64,000 bases of DNA from Coleophoma eucalyptorum (GCA_026120035.1 JALRME010000004.1:930001-994000), one strand, 5' to 3'; positions 44,778 through 56,015 are shown, counted from the stretch's first letter. Numbers and translations are program-made. The notes: generated by a model from the letters alone, not told the origin.

Positions 44778-44921
44778 TTAGTTGTCGCCTAGGTATTGTA
44801 AATACTCTATCATTGGGCTTCTTACCTCCTCTACGACGCTTCGCTTATCCAATACAGGCGAAGCCATAGAAGTGCTAACCAGAATGACGGAGACAAAACC
44901 GGCAATAAGAGAGAACTGCAT
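44778..44921 (-). CDS. Small secreted peptide precursor with Kex2-type site
   Basis: A 47-residue minus-strand frame too short for usual gene finders. It starts MQFSLIAGFVSVILVSTSMA, a textbook signal peptide, and continues SPVLDKRSVVEEVRSPMIEY with a dibasic KR that fits Kex2 processing, ending YLGDN. A TATA-like TATAAAT (45057-45051) and a C/A-rich leader lie upstream as in real fungal genes. A GTAAGA...CTAG pair inside the frame would give a 36-nt intron and a shorter tail (EEATTNHNN); which form is right is unclear. Candidate processed peptide, effector or signalling molecule; only one copy of any possible core is present. Confidence 0.55.
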   Translation of the reverse strand: MQFSLIAGFVSVILVSTSMASPVLDKRSVVEEVRSPMIEYLQYLGDN

Positions 44922-45050
44922 GTTGAATATTGGAGTTATGAGTGATCTGGTAAGGTATAACTAGTGTATGAAATAGTGTTGTTCAGAAGATAGTGATGAA
45001 TGAAGTGGAGTTGTTGAAGTGATTGATCTGATTGACGTTGGTGTCGTCCC

Positions 45051-45057
45051 ATTTATA
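45051..45057 (-). promoter_or_regulatory. TATA-like element of secreted peptide gene
   Basis: TATAAAT on the minus strand about 130 nt before the peptide start codon, followed by a leader rich in TCAATCACTTCAAC-type sequence. Confidence 0.5.
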
Positions 45058-46379
45058 CATTTCCAGCGGAATAGAGAATAACTCTATTACACGCCCTTTC
45101 TATTATAATCTTAATCCATTCCTTCCATTTCATCTCCAAGTGAATGCCTAGAATGGGTCTATTCCTTGTTACATGTCGTATCTTGATCCCAGGCTTAGCT
45201 CTTTGCAGACAACGTCATACACTACATGTCACTTGACAATAAGAACAGGTTGATTCCTAGAACCTTCTTCAATCCTGCAATATCATGATTGAGATCAGCC
45301 CAAGTAATTCTTATCTTAATGCCTTAAGAGTGGAGACGCTTTTCGTACTGGTAGTTGTTTCTAAGCATTCGCTCCCGTCATACCAAGCAAGGTGCAATAC
45401 GAGGCGACATGCTTTAAGACGTTGCTTGGAAGGGCCAATGAAAAGCTTCTGATAATTTAAGTTGCTCAAAATCCGAATAATCCGTGTTAGGTGCTTCAAA
45501 CTAACGCGCTAGCGGCTACTTTGGCGCACCGTCCATTTAGTGATACAGTTTACACATCGTAGCCAAGCAACCATCTTCAGAGTACAGCTGAATAATACTT
45601 GCTACTAGAAGGATTGGGTTGACCAAAAATATGCCTCAGCTATACGAGTTGTTAAATGTTAATTGCACGCATGAGGCCATTAAGTCTTGGATGAGGTAGT
45701 TCACGAGGTGCCAAGAATCTCTACGATCTAGAGCCGAGTGCTGTGGACTATATATGAGCCTCACCTTACATAACCTTGAACTCTAAAGCTCTGGTTCGAT
45801 TCCGATGGGACGAGCTTTGTTTGTTAAGATAGTGCTGGGTTATGGTGATGAAATAACCCTAAATCCTCGCTCTCCCCTAATCGACATCAGATGCGAGCGT
45901 CCAAGATCTGCAGATCAGGTACATCAATTAACCGACCCCACTCGCTCTGCATGAGTCTTGGACTCCAAGACCAGGAATAGAGTGGAGAGTGCTGTATTCC
46001 AAACCTATGCAGATGGGGCTGTCAGGTACCGCACATCTGCCTAGTTTAGAGTTTGGCGCCCTGAAACGCCGCCGATCGATCGAGGCAATCCTTCGTCACA
46101 ACAAAAGGTGCCGTACCTACCGAGCACAGCCTACCCACTACTCAAAGCCGTCGGAAGTATCGGATTCTCGGTTTTCGTCGCTCGTTTAGATCAGCGTAAA
46201 TCCTCAAACATTCTGATCCTTCGATAATTTCGCATCAGACTATCAACTTGAAGTTCATAGTGGAAATATACCGATATACATTCCATAGCCACTCTACCCC
46301 TCGTATTTGCTCCTTTTAGCTGTAGTCCGTACTGAATTAGAAGTAAGAAGTGGCCAAGCACTGCTCAGTCCATGAGGAA
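45058..46379. other. Intergenic between the two secreted-protein genes
   Basis: About 1.3 kb with no convincing gene. GGTTCGATTCCGATGGGACG near 45795 resembles a tRNA T-arm but no complete tRNA folds around it. Two frames (45311-45499 minus, 45989-46189 plus) are unrecognised. Confidence 0.4.
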
Positions 46380-46387
46380 TATAAATA
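46380..46387 (+). promoter_or_regulatory. TATA box of cysteine-rich secreted protein gene
   Basis: TATAAATA about 200 nt before the start codon. The leader that follows (46425-46520) is strongly C/T-rich with short repeats such as CAATCTCTC repeated three times, typical of highly expressed fungal genes. Confidence 0.55.
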
Positions 46388-46587
46388 CAAGACTGAATCT
46401 CTCTCCAATTGCTTCATTACTTCACTCAATCACTTTGCTCTATCACTTCACTCCATCCCTTTAGTTACTTCAATCACTTCAATCTCTCCAATCTCTCCAA
46501 TCTCTGCAATACTTTTAATTTCAGTATCATCGCTACTATCACTACAACAAGCAATTACTCTTAAAGTCACATAACAAACTTTTCAAT

Positions 46588-47071
46588 ATGAAGTTCACCC
46601 AATCTTTCGTTATCCTTGCTCTTACTACAAGTGCATATGCAGCTGTAAGTCCTTACCTTTTTTGTGCCACTTACTCCAGTCCACAATTCCACCCCTCTTT
46701 CCAGCATGCCAACTACCAATTACTAATAAACCTTTATGGAAACAGTGCCAGATCGGCCTCACTAGCATTGATCCCAACTGCTGCTGGGGAGGTGACCAAG
46801 GCTCTGATGCCTGCAGTCGCCAGAGTGGAAGCAACGGCTGCATTCAAGGATCAGAGGCAGGCAACTTCTGTATCAATATGGGCATTCCAAACTCCAAATG
46901 CGTAAGTTCCCTTTCCACTTTTGCCAACATATTTATGTAGTCCACTTGCTAATCTGAGCAAATTTCCAGAACGCCGACTGCTGTGACACTCGCACCGGTT
47001 TTGGAAAGCCTTGCCCCAAGGGAAAGAACCGATGTGATCCTGAATCTGGATGCCCACCTGGACAGGCATAG
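46588..47071 (+). CDS. Small cysteine-rich secreted protein, effector-like
   Basis: Three exons (46588..46644, 46746..46901, 46970..47071), all phase 0, encode 104 residues. Exon 1 is exactly the signal peptide MKFTQSFVILALTTSAYAA. The mature part of about 85 residues carries 12 cysteines, including two CC pairs (DPNCCWGG and NADCCDTRTG), enough for six disulfides, and is glycine- and asparagine-rich. The last segment is KGKNRCDPESGCPPGQA. No known enzyme motif. Size, secretion signal and cysteine content fit apoplastic effector-like or antimicrobial proteins; the role is inference. A TATA box and C/T-rich leader support expression. Confidence 0.85.
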
Positions 47072-47968
47072 TTGTTGCTGCTAAGCATAACAGTGCGACA
47101 CTGAAACTGTATATATTATTTGTACTTCTATGTTGTCGGTGGCGATGGATGTTAGGCGACGGCAACCCTGCCGACGTTGTAAATTCTCTGGAAGATTTTG
47201 CCTGCATCTCTTTGTCTGCCTAAGTACTGCTTTGGTCTTACGTCGATATAGGTGCCATATTTGGCAGACTGTTTATGTATATATTTGTATACTGAATTAA
47301 GCGCTCTAAAATGCTTGGTATTTTCGTGAATTTAACTGTTTAAGGTGCAAGAATTGAACTCTAATTATATGTACTTCGAATGTGAGTCGTTTAAGCTTAG
47401 ATAGTATCTGAATTACGCTGTTGGTGTTAACGTCGATCTTATACCCCCCCATGCTTATATGTAAGATCGGATTTTCAGGGGTGAACTTATTGAATACGAC
47501 TCAGCCTCTATCTAACCTCCAAATGACGTCGCCAAAGCAGTATATAAAACTGAGTTCAAATAGCCTGAGGCATGAATGCCATGAGATCAAGTGACATTAA
47601 GATATTTAGATGAGGCCGGCCACTTAGAGGATGTCTGAAACCTGAAGTAAGCACGCATAAAGATTTGGCATCACCAGGAAACAGTCAAGTATATGTACAA
47701 ATTTCCTGTTACATTTAGTCCGGTAAGAAGTCAGAAGATGTTAATAGAGGTCTTGGTCCAATATCAGAATACCATTTACACTGACATTTTCCCATGAGAT
47801 GCCGCGCTAACGACTGCTCCAAAAAGGCAAAATGGTCACGGCCCCCAAATCATTCGTAGCAATAGCCTTGCCTCATTGAGCGACTTCTTTTGTAATAACA
47901 CTATTCCCGGTGATTCTGCCCATCATAAACGTGAATATAAGTGCGGTTAGAGCACATGATAGCAGAAC
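47072..47968. other. Intergenic, secreted protein to Nudix gene
   Basis: About 900 bp, convergent 3' ends, AT-rich; nothing identifiable. Confidence 0.45.
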
Positions 47969-48496
47969 CTAGAGTAGGGATCCTCTTCGGCCCAAGCATT
48001 TGACCAGCTCCCTAAACATCTCCCGGCACTCTTCATACTTAATAATCTCTTCCGCCTCCTCCCAACTACACCACCTTGCACCCGCAACCTCCTTCTCCTG
48101 TAGTGTCAACTCCCTCTCAGCCTCCTCACCCTTCACCACCGCCACAAAATACCGCACTACTTTACCCACCTTGCGGACAGGGTTGATATAAGCCTCAGTA
48201 AACTTCTGTTCCCTGAGGATCAAATCATCCAAGATGACTCGTACCCCAGTTTCTTCACGAAGTTCGCGTATGGCCGTTTCTTCTATCGAGGTATCGGATG
48301 CTTCGGCGTGTCCTTTGGGGAAACACCAGAAGTATGGATGTGCAGGGGGGCCGGCAATGGTCTTTTGCTGGATGAGTAGGACTTGACTGTTGGTACGTGT
48401 GGGCCAGGTTAGTTTTGTTGTCTTGGGCATGCTGGGCGTGTAGCGGATGGCGACGACTCCGTAGGAGCGGTCGCCTATGGGTGGTACGGATGCCAT
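47969..48496 (-). CDS. Nudix hydrolase
   Basis: Intronless, 175 residues, one Nudix domain. The Nudix box reads GHAEASDTSIEETAIRELRE then ETGV, giving the metal-binding RExxEE; the first half is one residue longer than the consensus, as in some diadenosine- or diphosphoinositol-polyphosphate hydrolases. SYGVVAIRY and YFWCFPKGHAE place the first strands normally, and TEAYINPVRKVGKVVRYFV continues the fold. It hydrolyses a nucleoside diphosphate linked to another moiety. The PKGH context suggests an Ap4A or polyphosphate substrate, which is inference. No targeting signal is seen. Confidence 0.88.
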   Translation of the reverse strand: MASVPPIGDRSYGVVAIRYTPSMPKTTKLTWPTRTNSQVLLIQQKTIAGPPAHPYFWCFPKGHAEASDTSIEETAIRELREETGVRVILDDLILREQKFTEAYINPVRKVGKVVRYFVAVVKGEEAERELTLQEKEVAGARWCSWEEAEEIIKYEECREMFRELVKCLGRRGSLL

Positions 48497-48929
48497 CTGC
48501 TCTTTTGCTTCTTGTAGCGATTTGGCTGTTGGCTCTTCTTCGCTTTGCTCAAATCCGTATGCTTGGATATATTTTCAAGTTGGAGATGAAAGCGTTCAGG
48601 TGAGGTTGGTTAGATGGGACAAGATGAATAACTCTTGAGATGTCGTTTAATCCTTGGTGCGCTAGTCCATATTAGTCATGGTAGTTCAGCAACTCGCATG
48701 GCTATGTTGTCCTGAGAGTGAGGAAATTGCTTCAATGAGATAGTTTGGGCGTTTGGAAATGTTCGGTGCTAACCCAGCAGTTACCTCATTCACTCGACAA
48801 CAGTCGAGGACGGCGGCGAGCCGAGCCGAGGCAAGAATCCGACGCAAGTGCTGTTAATCAGTCAAGCACAATCTCGCAAGGTTGAAAATCCCTTCTTCCA
48901 TATCAATAAATATAATTTCCAAGCACAAT
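48497..48929. other. Intergenic, Nudix to 7TM gene
   Basis: About 430 bp upstream of the Nudix gene; a C/G-rich patch at 48798-48845 (GGACGGCGGCGAGCCGAGCC) stands out, but no gene or defined site is seen. Confidence 0.4.
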
Positions 48930-50209
48930 CTACTTCTCAAGGTCTTTCTCATACCCAGAACCAGAAGCCGTATTAAATCTCTGAACGTCAATCTCCGGCC
49001 CGGGAGGTAGAGAACTAGCATTGCTCGATCTCCCACTTCCGATCAGGTTATAGCTCGTTCCGATGAGATATCGGAACAGAGGGAGACACAAGTAGATATT
49101 CCCGACGATCATGGCCGTGCTAGCTTCGCGGACGTACCAGAGAACCCAGACATAGGTTGTTGATGTGAATGCAAAATACTTGGTGAGGCTTGCGCAAATA
49201 ATCTGTGATTGTGAAAGTTAGTAAAGTAGATTGCATGCATTGGTGATTTTTTATAGGATGCAATGAAGTAGAGATTGGCTTGAAGCTACTTACTACAAAC
49301 ACACCAAGTGAGAAGAGACCACAGATCATGGCTTTCCTATATGAAGGTAAGCAAAAATCAGAGCAAAATTGTTGCAGGTCCGGAGAAGTACTTTTGCCAT
49401 TGCATCTGCGAGGTAGCCATCAGAGACATTGGAATTAATATGATAAACAGGTCTGAAGATGTGTTGAAGGTGAGCTGGAAAATATTGTACTTTGCCCAGG
49501 TCAAACATTGTACTATCGTCATTTTGTCAGTATTTTGATGTATGACCTGAAAGTGATACTGACTATCACTAGGTTCAAGAACAAAATAATCAAGAAATGG
49601 GTGGCAGAATCCTGTATAAAGACAGAGAATAACAGCCACATAGCCGATGGCACAGTAGATAGCAGTTCCTTGGACAACTCTATTGAGTGTTCGGAGTTGC
49701 CTACTTTGAATCAGTAGTGTCCAGTTCTAGAGAGCATATGACATACGTAAGACGATGATAGCAAATCAAGAAACTTGCTTTTATTCCCCAAAGAGTCGTT
49801 ACCATAGCGGTCTCAGCTGTAAGATTCCAGATCCCTAGGCTCCTCGCTTCTCTCATCTGATATTCCACATCTGTAGATGAACCGATATTGCCCTCAATCC
49901 GAGCAAACTGATTTACGGCAACAATGACTATAGTAAATGTACACTTGATAATATCAGTATTTTGCGTATGTGTTGTCATCAAGTACGAGGAATACCGTCA
50001 AAAAGATCATCAACCAATCGTCAGGTTGGAATTTCTTCCATGACCGTCCTATTATATATTGCGAAATGCTAAAACAAAGTTAAAATAGCGCATTTTAGAA
50101 TGATTCATGATGAAAAGCCTTACAATCTGCAGACAACAATTGCGAAAACCACCGAATTCCAAATATATGATTCTAAAGACAGTTGACGAATACTGAAAGG
50201 CGCTGTCAT
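48930..50209 (-). CDS. Fungal rhodopsin-fold (PTH11-like) 7TM protein
   Basis: Seven minus-strand exons (50209..50124, 50068..49996, 49943..49747, 49700..49564, 49512..49392, 49336..49294, 49202..48930) encode 309 residues. Landmarks are QPDDWLMIF, LWGIKASFLICYHRLT, FCHPFLDYF, the C..KYN segment LTWAKYNIFQLTFNTSSDLF, KKAMICGLFSLGVFV, VLWYVREASTAMIVGNIYLC. These follow the order of the fungal integral-membrane rhodopsin-fold domain found in PTH11-like receptors and satratoxin-cluster SAT4-like proteins. Seven helices fit; no N-terminal CFEM domain is present, so it is the short form. Ligand and role are unknown. The exon-4 donor (GTCAGT) is chosen over a GTCATA 17 nt downstream because only it keeps frame. 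Confidence 0.82.
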
Positions 50210-51541
50210 CCTGAATGATTTTCTGCTATCGCATCATAGAACTGGAAGTCTTCCTACAACATGGCATATCTCTATGCTAGTGATAACAATTAACTGGCGG
50301 AGCAGAGCTTAAGTATTCGAATGCCAATAAAATTCTCGGTAGGCAAATACCGCAATATGGAGATGACCATGTGTAAATAAGAAATAGTACGTTCACAATA
50401 TTTTTCGTGACTTGGATATAATATAGCCTGGAAGCCACTGACCGCAAGCAGATGTGACACCCTGAGCATGATCTGCATTCTGGGGGGTTCCATTCGGCAT
50501 CATATCGCTAGATATCTTAGCTCCTGCAGCGAAAGTGAAAAGAGAGTTTACACAAGGGATAATTGATCAAATTCTAATCTCACAGTTACCTTGGTGACGA
50601 TAATTTCGTGAATTACTTGTTGATTGCAATGGCATTGTCTCCTAGTCGCTTAGACGAGGACTGCCAAATTACTGTATATTGGTGAAGACATGGCAAAAGG
50701 TTGTCCTGGTCCGTACAATGATTATCATCGATAGAACCCACTCAAACCTATTCGCAAGATCCAGTAATTCCTTTATTCCAGAAAGTCATCCGTAGTCTAT
50801 CGATTATGCAAAGCTTCTGTATGGGCATGCCTACCCACGTTTGAACTGGTCTGGCCGAACTAAAGGAACGAAGAATATCCGCATGCGGTTATTTGCCACC
50901 GCGATCTTCACAAATAAAGCGCTATTCGCGACGTCTATCCGTGGTAACTCTGGGAATTTTCCTATGCGGGAAATTCCGAGTGCTGATCGTCATCTATTGT
51001 ATGGTAAGGGAGTGTGTGCCCTAGATGGCCACAAACTCTTTGTCTTCCACTCACGTGAACCAGAGATATTATATGGAGTTCCGTGATATTTGAGCCGTGT
51101 ACGAGGCATCACTGTGAAATGATGAGAAGGATCGGCTTATTAGCTTATTAAAAGTATTCATTTTGAGCAGAATATTTTGAAAGACATTGTAGGAGTTGTC
51201 TCAGCCATTGTAAAGCGCTTATGGAACATTTGAGATATCGCTGCTCCAAAACCCCTAGAGAACTCTGGAAACCCCGTTTGCAGGACAATCTCAATGAACT
51301 AGATTTCGAATAAACCTCCTGATAATTCATTGCCCATTGTGTAGAGCTATTACTATATTACATTCTTGAATCAATCATATATTCCTCTCGTGACAAACAG
51401 AACATCTGTGAGAATCCTCACCTCTAAGGCTTGAAAACGCAGGTTTCCACGACATAATTTTCTAACCAAATCCTCTTCCCATATACTTCTACCAGCACCA
51501 AGGGTTATCTAGTTGAATTTCTGGACAGCACGGTAACAGAC
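50210..51541. other. Intergenic upstream of 7TM gene
   Basis: About 1.3 kb. Open frames at 50290-50493 (minus) and 50841-51086 (plus) have no recognisable domain. No gene supported. Confidence 0.4.
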
Positions 51542-52018
51542 ATGAAAGAAAATGCAACTCTTAAGCCCCATCGTCTTGAGAAGGCATCAAGGAGAAGACT
51601 TCGGACCCAAATCACGACAAGCAAAATTCCATATATCGAGAAATTGCTGGGCGATACACAGCAGTCGACGAGAAGTCTGGGATGGAGTCGGAGCTGAATA
51701 TCATACCCTCCAAGCTTGATGCTCGATTGGCAGAAGACCAGGTCATTGAAGAAAATGCAAGCGGAACGTGTCTTCAGAATGGAGCGTCAGAGATTGTGCG
51801 CCGAATTTCAGAAAAGACATCGCGAGCAACAATTCAGCAAGAAACTATCCCTTTTGTCGGAAGAAATCGAGATGCTCGAATGGCAGCGAGATGCAAAATG
51901 GCTTGTGTTTGTTGGCACATTGGATGGTCTTGGTAAGACTGAGATCATCGAGATGAGAGAGAATCGCTTGGCCAAGAGCAGAAAGATGTGGTATGCTGCG
52001 CTTTCTTTGGACTCTTAG
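51542..52018 (+). pseudogene. Possible coiled-coil ORF broken by one TGA
   Basis: One frame is open from ATG 51542 (MKENATLKPHRLEKASRRRL) to a TGA at about 51695-51697, then continues in the same frame to 52018. The second part contains a long basic/acidic helix (QAERVFRMERQRLCAEFQKR and LSLLSEEIEMLEWQRDAKWL), likely a coiled coil. No family is recognised. It may be a gene with a recent nonsense change, a gene with an unrecognised short intron over the stop, or chance. Low confidence. Confidence 0.3.
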
Positions 52019-52162
52019 AATGTTGATAATGTACAATCTTGTCAGAGCCAGTAGAAATTCAAAGAAGGGCAGATGTAGGATGGAGGTCAGCCCAGAGAAG
52101 CCCGCAGGACGGGCTGACTGTAAAGTAATGGAAAGAGAAGTTGCCATCAGGAGGTATCTATT

Positions 52163-52576
52163 TCATCTCGAAGCGATAGGCTTCAGGTACATAGAAAGTA
52201 GTAGGTATAGAGCAATTGCATGAACAACCGCATGAACCCATGGGCCACCGAGCCCAGAACTGAGTGATGCTTGGCCAGCCCAGATCTTGCCCATCGCTCT
52301 CATAAGAGGCGCGGCGTGATATATTCCCAAAGCACCTGACACTCTTTGAGTGGCTATATCAAATGGACGGCATATCATGACCAGAGCCACTAGATTTGAT
52401 GAGAGTAACAATACAGCATATTGGCGGATCACAGCCTCAGCGTGCGGCGCAGGCTCTGTTAACCCTAACTGTTGGCCCGGGTTGAAAAAGAAGTTAAGCG
52501 CTGCTGGAGTCTCGAGGAGAAGGTGTAGATAGAATGGGAGCATCGAGCTGGAGCTGAGTGGCTGGTATCGAGCCAT
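52163..52576 (-). CDS. Small integral membrane protein, conserved fungal type
   Basis: Intronless 137-residue protein. It starts MARYQPLSSSSMLPFYLHLL and shows four hydrophobic segments: around LPFYLHLLLETPAALNF, QYAVLLLSSNLVALVMIC, a weaker one around VSGALGIYHAAPLMRAM, and VHAVVHAIALYLLLSMYL. It resembles small uncharacterised four-TM proteins seen widely in filamentous ascomycetes that share the MxRYxPL start and PAxLNFF motif (recalled, not searched). Location is probably an internal or plasma membrane. Function unknown. It is divergent from the type III PKS, about 1.3 kb away. Confidence 0.65.
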   Translation of the reverse strand: MARYQPLSSSSMLPFYLHLLLETPAALNFFFNPGQQLGLTEPAPHAEAVIRQYAVLLLSSNLVALVMICRPFDIATQRVSGALGIYHAAPLMRAMGKIWAGQASLSSGLGGPWVHAVVHAIALYLLLSMYLKPIASR

Positions 52577-53869
52577 GATGGGTATGGCACGTGATCTATA
52601 TTTCGGTAGGATTCTGAGAATGATGGTAGAAGGTGGATGGTGGGATTGGGATATACTACTCCAGTTCTATATATTGAGACATGGCATCAGAGATGGAGGA
52701 GAAAAAGAGGTACCAGAGGCATTCTCACCTGTAACTTGACACCTTCCAAAAGCTTTGCGGCGGCGTATGCTGAATACAACAGTCCTGATGTGGGCGCTTT
52801 AGCCGGACAAAGTCTTCGTACCAGGCAGGATCGAAGAGTGGCGGTGTCAATAATGACGAGCTATGGCAAGGCATGTTTCTTACAACTTCAATTGAGGTGG
52901 AATATAGATGTCGTGTGAGCAAGCAGTGGAGCCATGGAGCGAGGGAGCAAGACGGGCATGAGCCGAATAAAGGCAATGCTCTTCTTACCGTGTGGCCACG
53001 GCACCAATTACAGCCTGCTAAATCTGACTGAAGTGGTTCCTGGAGAATGTACAGGGAAGCCGCAGTAGCTGTTGTGGCTCCGGGTGGCCCTGGTGGCACA
53101 GCAGGGAAAGACAAGCCCAATGGAATGGCTGTGAATCGCCCAAAAGCGAAGACGACAGGGGAGCTGCAGGGCGAGAGATAACCGGAACTGCACGCATCAT
53201 CCATTCATCGTCACAATCGTGTATCAGGAATGTGCAGCCTGCAGCCGCCAGCCGCCAAAAAGCACCTGCACTAAGTGACATGCCATTTTGTTGAGGGAGA
53301 GTGTGGAAGTCGCGTAAGGTGATGATGCAGTAATGCATGCATCCACCCAAATATCCACCGCCCTGTTCTCGTCAGCCATATCAAGCAGGCCATGATTGGA
53401 GATATGCAATTGTTCTTCCTATCGTCTCTGGCATGGTAATTCTGAACGAACTGGACATATGGCATCTCAGCCCTCCCTGTTAATCTCCTTGTCCCTGCTC
53501 CATCCCGCCTCGTCTCTCGGCTTCACGAGCTTCCCTTAAGCTTAAACCTCACCACTTTTTATGGGGTCGTGTGCAGCAGCTTCTTGTCGTTCACAGCCCC
53601 CTCCACAAACCCGGCGTCTGAATCTGAATTGATACGCCCTGCAGCAACCAGTGACCTCGGCATCTCATCTCAAACGTCTTCCAGACGATCAAGCTCTTAA
53701 ACTGCCCTCGTCCCCTACTGCTGTTCACCATCCATTGTACATTTACAAACACATATCCAGATCTTAGCTGCGAAGCTACCCCACGTTATACATCACCACC
53801 ACAACTACACCATAACGACAACACTTTATTGATTATTACATATAGCTGACCAGCAAGGTCAAATTCATA
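52577..53869. promoter_or_regulatory. Divergent upstream region, membrane protein / type III PKS
   Basis: About 1.3 kb. A minus-strand frame at 52725-53204 is low-complexity and serine/proline-rich, without similarity. The last 300 bp before the PKS are C/T-rich with CCCTCGTCCCC- and CACCAC-type leader sequence. No gene supported. Confidence 0.4.
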
Positions 53870-55374
53870 ATGAGGGCAGAAGGAGTACAGAATGCTACCA
53901 GCGACCAGTTCGGGGACCTCAATCTCTCAATTCTTGGATTGGGAGTTGAATACCCACCCCACCAGCTCGAGCCGTCCGCATTGGATGAGATATCTAGAAG
54001 GCACTACCCAGACTCACCAGCGTAAGTGAACGCTCCAGAAGATCCTTTCGCAGTTGTGCACCAATAGCTAATAGGAGCTTACTCCAGAATGAACAAAGTC
54101 CGCGCAATCAACCAATTCACAGGAATTGATGCGCGAAGTTCGATCGGGTCCGTCGACCATCCTATAGCGAATATGGACCGAGCTCCTACAATAGATGAGC
54201 TCTGCAAAATCTTCATGAAAGACGGCGTGCCACTCGCAGTGACGGCCGCACGAAAGGCTCTGCACGAAGCACAGCTTGCAGCGACGGATATTACCCACGT
54301 TGTTTCGACGACATGTACGAACAGCGCCAACCCTGGGTTTGATCACTATGTTTGCAAACAGCTGGGTATAACACAACCGGTGGAGAAGGTACTACTACAT
54401 GGAATTGGCTGCAGTGGCGGCCTAGCAAGTCTGCGTACTGCAGCAAATCTGGCTCTTGGAAGTAGTTTTCGCAGGAAGCCCGCCAGGATTCTGGTGATAG
54501 CGTTGGAAATTAGTAGTGTGATGGTGCGCAGTGAGCTGGATAGTATTAACGAGCTGCAGCAGACGAGGATCGGGGTCACGCTGTTTAGTGATTGTGCTAG
54601 TGCCGTGGTGCTGAGTAATGGGATTGGTGAGACTACAGCGGAACCGGTATATGATTTGCTTGGTTGGGACCATAGGATGATTGAAGATACGGAAGATGAC
54701 TTAGGTTTTGACGTCCACCCGTCAGGTACATTCTCCTCACATGACTTCCCTGCTATCCTGAATTTGATTCTAACTATGGTACAGGTTGGAAAGTCGTCCT
54801 CTCACCTCGTGTCCCCAAACTTGCATCCTCAGTTGTAAATCCAACATTCAATGACCTTCTCGCCTCCCTACCCTCATTGCCTCCAAGCTGCAAAATCGCC
54901 TCTGATTTTGACTGGGCCCTGCACCCAGGCGGTGCCACAATCCTTTCCGGAGTGGAACGCACCATGAGCATAACTCCCGAACACATGCGGGCGTCGTATT
55001 CAACATACATTAACCACGGAAACTCAAGTTCAGCAACAATCTTCAGCGTACTTGATCTCCTGCGTACGCCCGATATGGATGAGTTAGCACCGGAGAAAAA
55101 AGTGAAGGATTTTGTAGTTGGGTGTGCGTTCGGACCCGGGATCGCCATCGAGATGTGCATGCTGAAGCGGAATATGAATCATGTCAGACGGACCCTAGTC
55201 ACGAGTGGGGTTGTGACGCCCCCGGAGACGGATAGTGAGGGCGATAGCATAAGGAGTGACGGGGCGTCAACACCCGAAGTCGTTGATCCCGCATCAGAGG
55301 TTGAGGCTGGGAGGGAGGTGGAGCAGAAAGGGGACAGTCTTGCCGAGGTACTGAATGGGGTTGACCTTGATTGA
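53870..55374 (+). CDS. Type III polyketide synthase (chalcone-synthase family)
   Basis: Three exons (53870..54021, 54088..54725, 54785..55374) encode 459 residues. The catalytic triad is complete: nucleophilic cysteine in LLHGIGCSGGLASLRTAANL (about Cys159), histidine in DWALHPGGATIL (about 310) and asparagine in YINHGNSSSATIFSVLD (about 343). The thiolase-fold core ends normally near CAFGPGIAIEMCMLKR. It is followed by an acidic tail of roughly 75 residues rich in Ser/Glu (VVTPPETDSEGD, ASEVEAGREVEQ), longer than in plant enzymes. Family members condense malonyl-CoA onto acyl-CoA starters to make pyrones, resorcinols or resorcylic acids; starter and product cannot be predicted here. No tailoring gene, transporter or dedicated regulator adjoins it. 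Confidence 0.94.
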
Positions 55375-56015
55375 GGATACTCTGAATTATTTGGATTGCT
55401 CTTGAATTTCCTGGGGATCTGAGCAGGCTCAGCTGAGCTACGTCATGCTTAAATTCCTGAACGTTGGGTATGAATTTGACAATAGACGACGGAAGAAAAC
55501 CCTTCTAGTGCGGCGTTCCGAGGATAGGGAAATGGATGATTGGGAAGACATGATCTAATGTGGTCAGTCGGAGCTTACTTTGTAGAGGGATTTGTATGAA
55601 CGATGGATGTGAACCAACAACATAAATCCTAGATAGATTTCCAAGAAGCAGGAGTTATATGGTGGCATGCAAAGGAAGGGATGTCCACAAGGCACAGCCT
55701 CGAAGTCATTACCAGCGAGCTGCTACATTTCAGAATGTGACATTGGTATCTAGATACTACTACAAGCACTTCAAAGCTCCAAAGGCGGAATAAAAAACGC
55801 CCATTCTTTTGTATCATGAAAAGAAAAGAAGCTCAAGAGGAAACGCCCTTTGGGTGAATTATGAGATTTCTCTTGGGTTTTCCTTCTTCTCAGACCAACG
55901 ACCATAGCCAGTAGTGTATCAAGTAACAAAAAAGCAAATCATCAGCGCCAATATCACCACCCATTCATCCCTACTGAAGCACCATCATGTAAGAAGATGT
56001 AACATGCTGAGAGGT
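55375..56015. other. Convergent intergenic, PKS / RSC9
   Basis: About 640 bp between two 3' ends; nothing identifiable. Confidence 0.45.

Noticed and set aside
45780..45830. GGTTCGATTCCGATGGGACGAG, tRNA T-arm-like
   Set aside because: The T-stem pairs poorly, and no D-arm, anticodon arm or matching acceptor lies at the right distance.
52725..53204. 159-codon minus-strand ORF in the PKS upstream region
   Set aside because: Low-complexity Ser/Pro composition, no domain, no splice context, and it overlaps other equally open frames in a GC-richer promoter.
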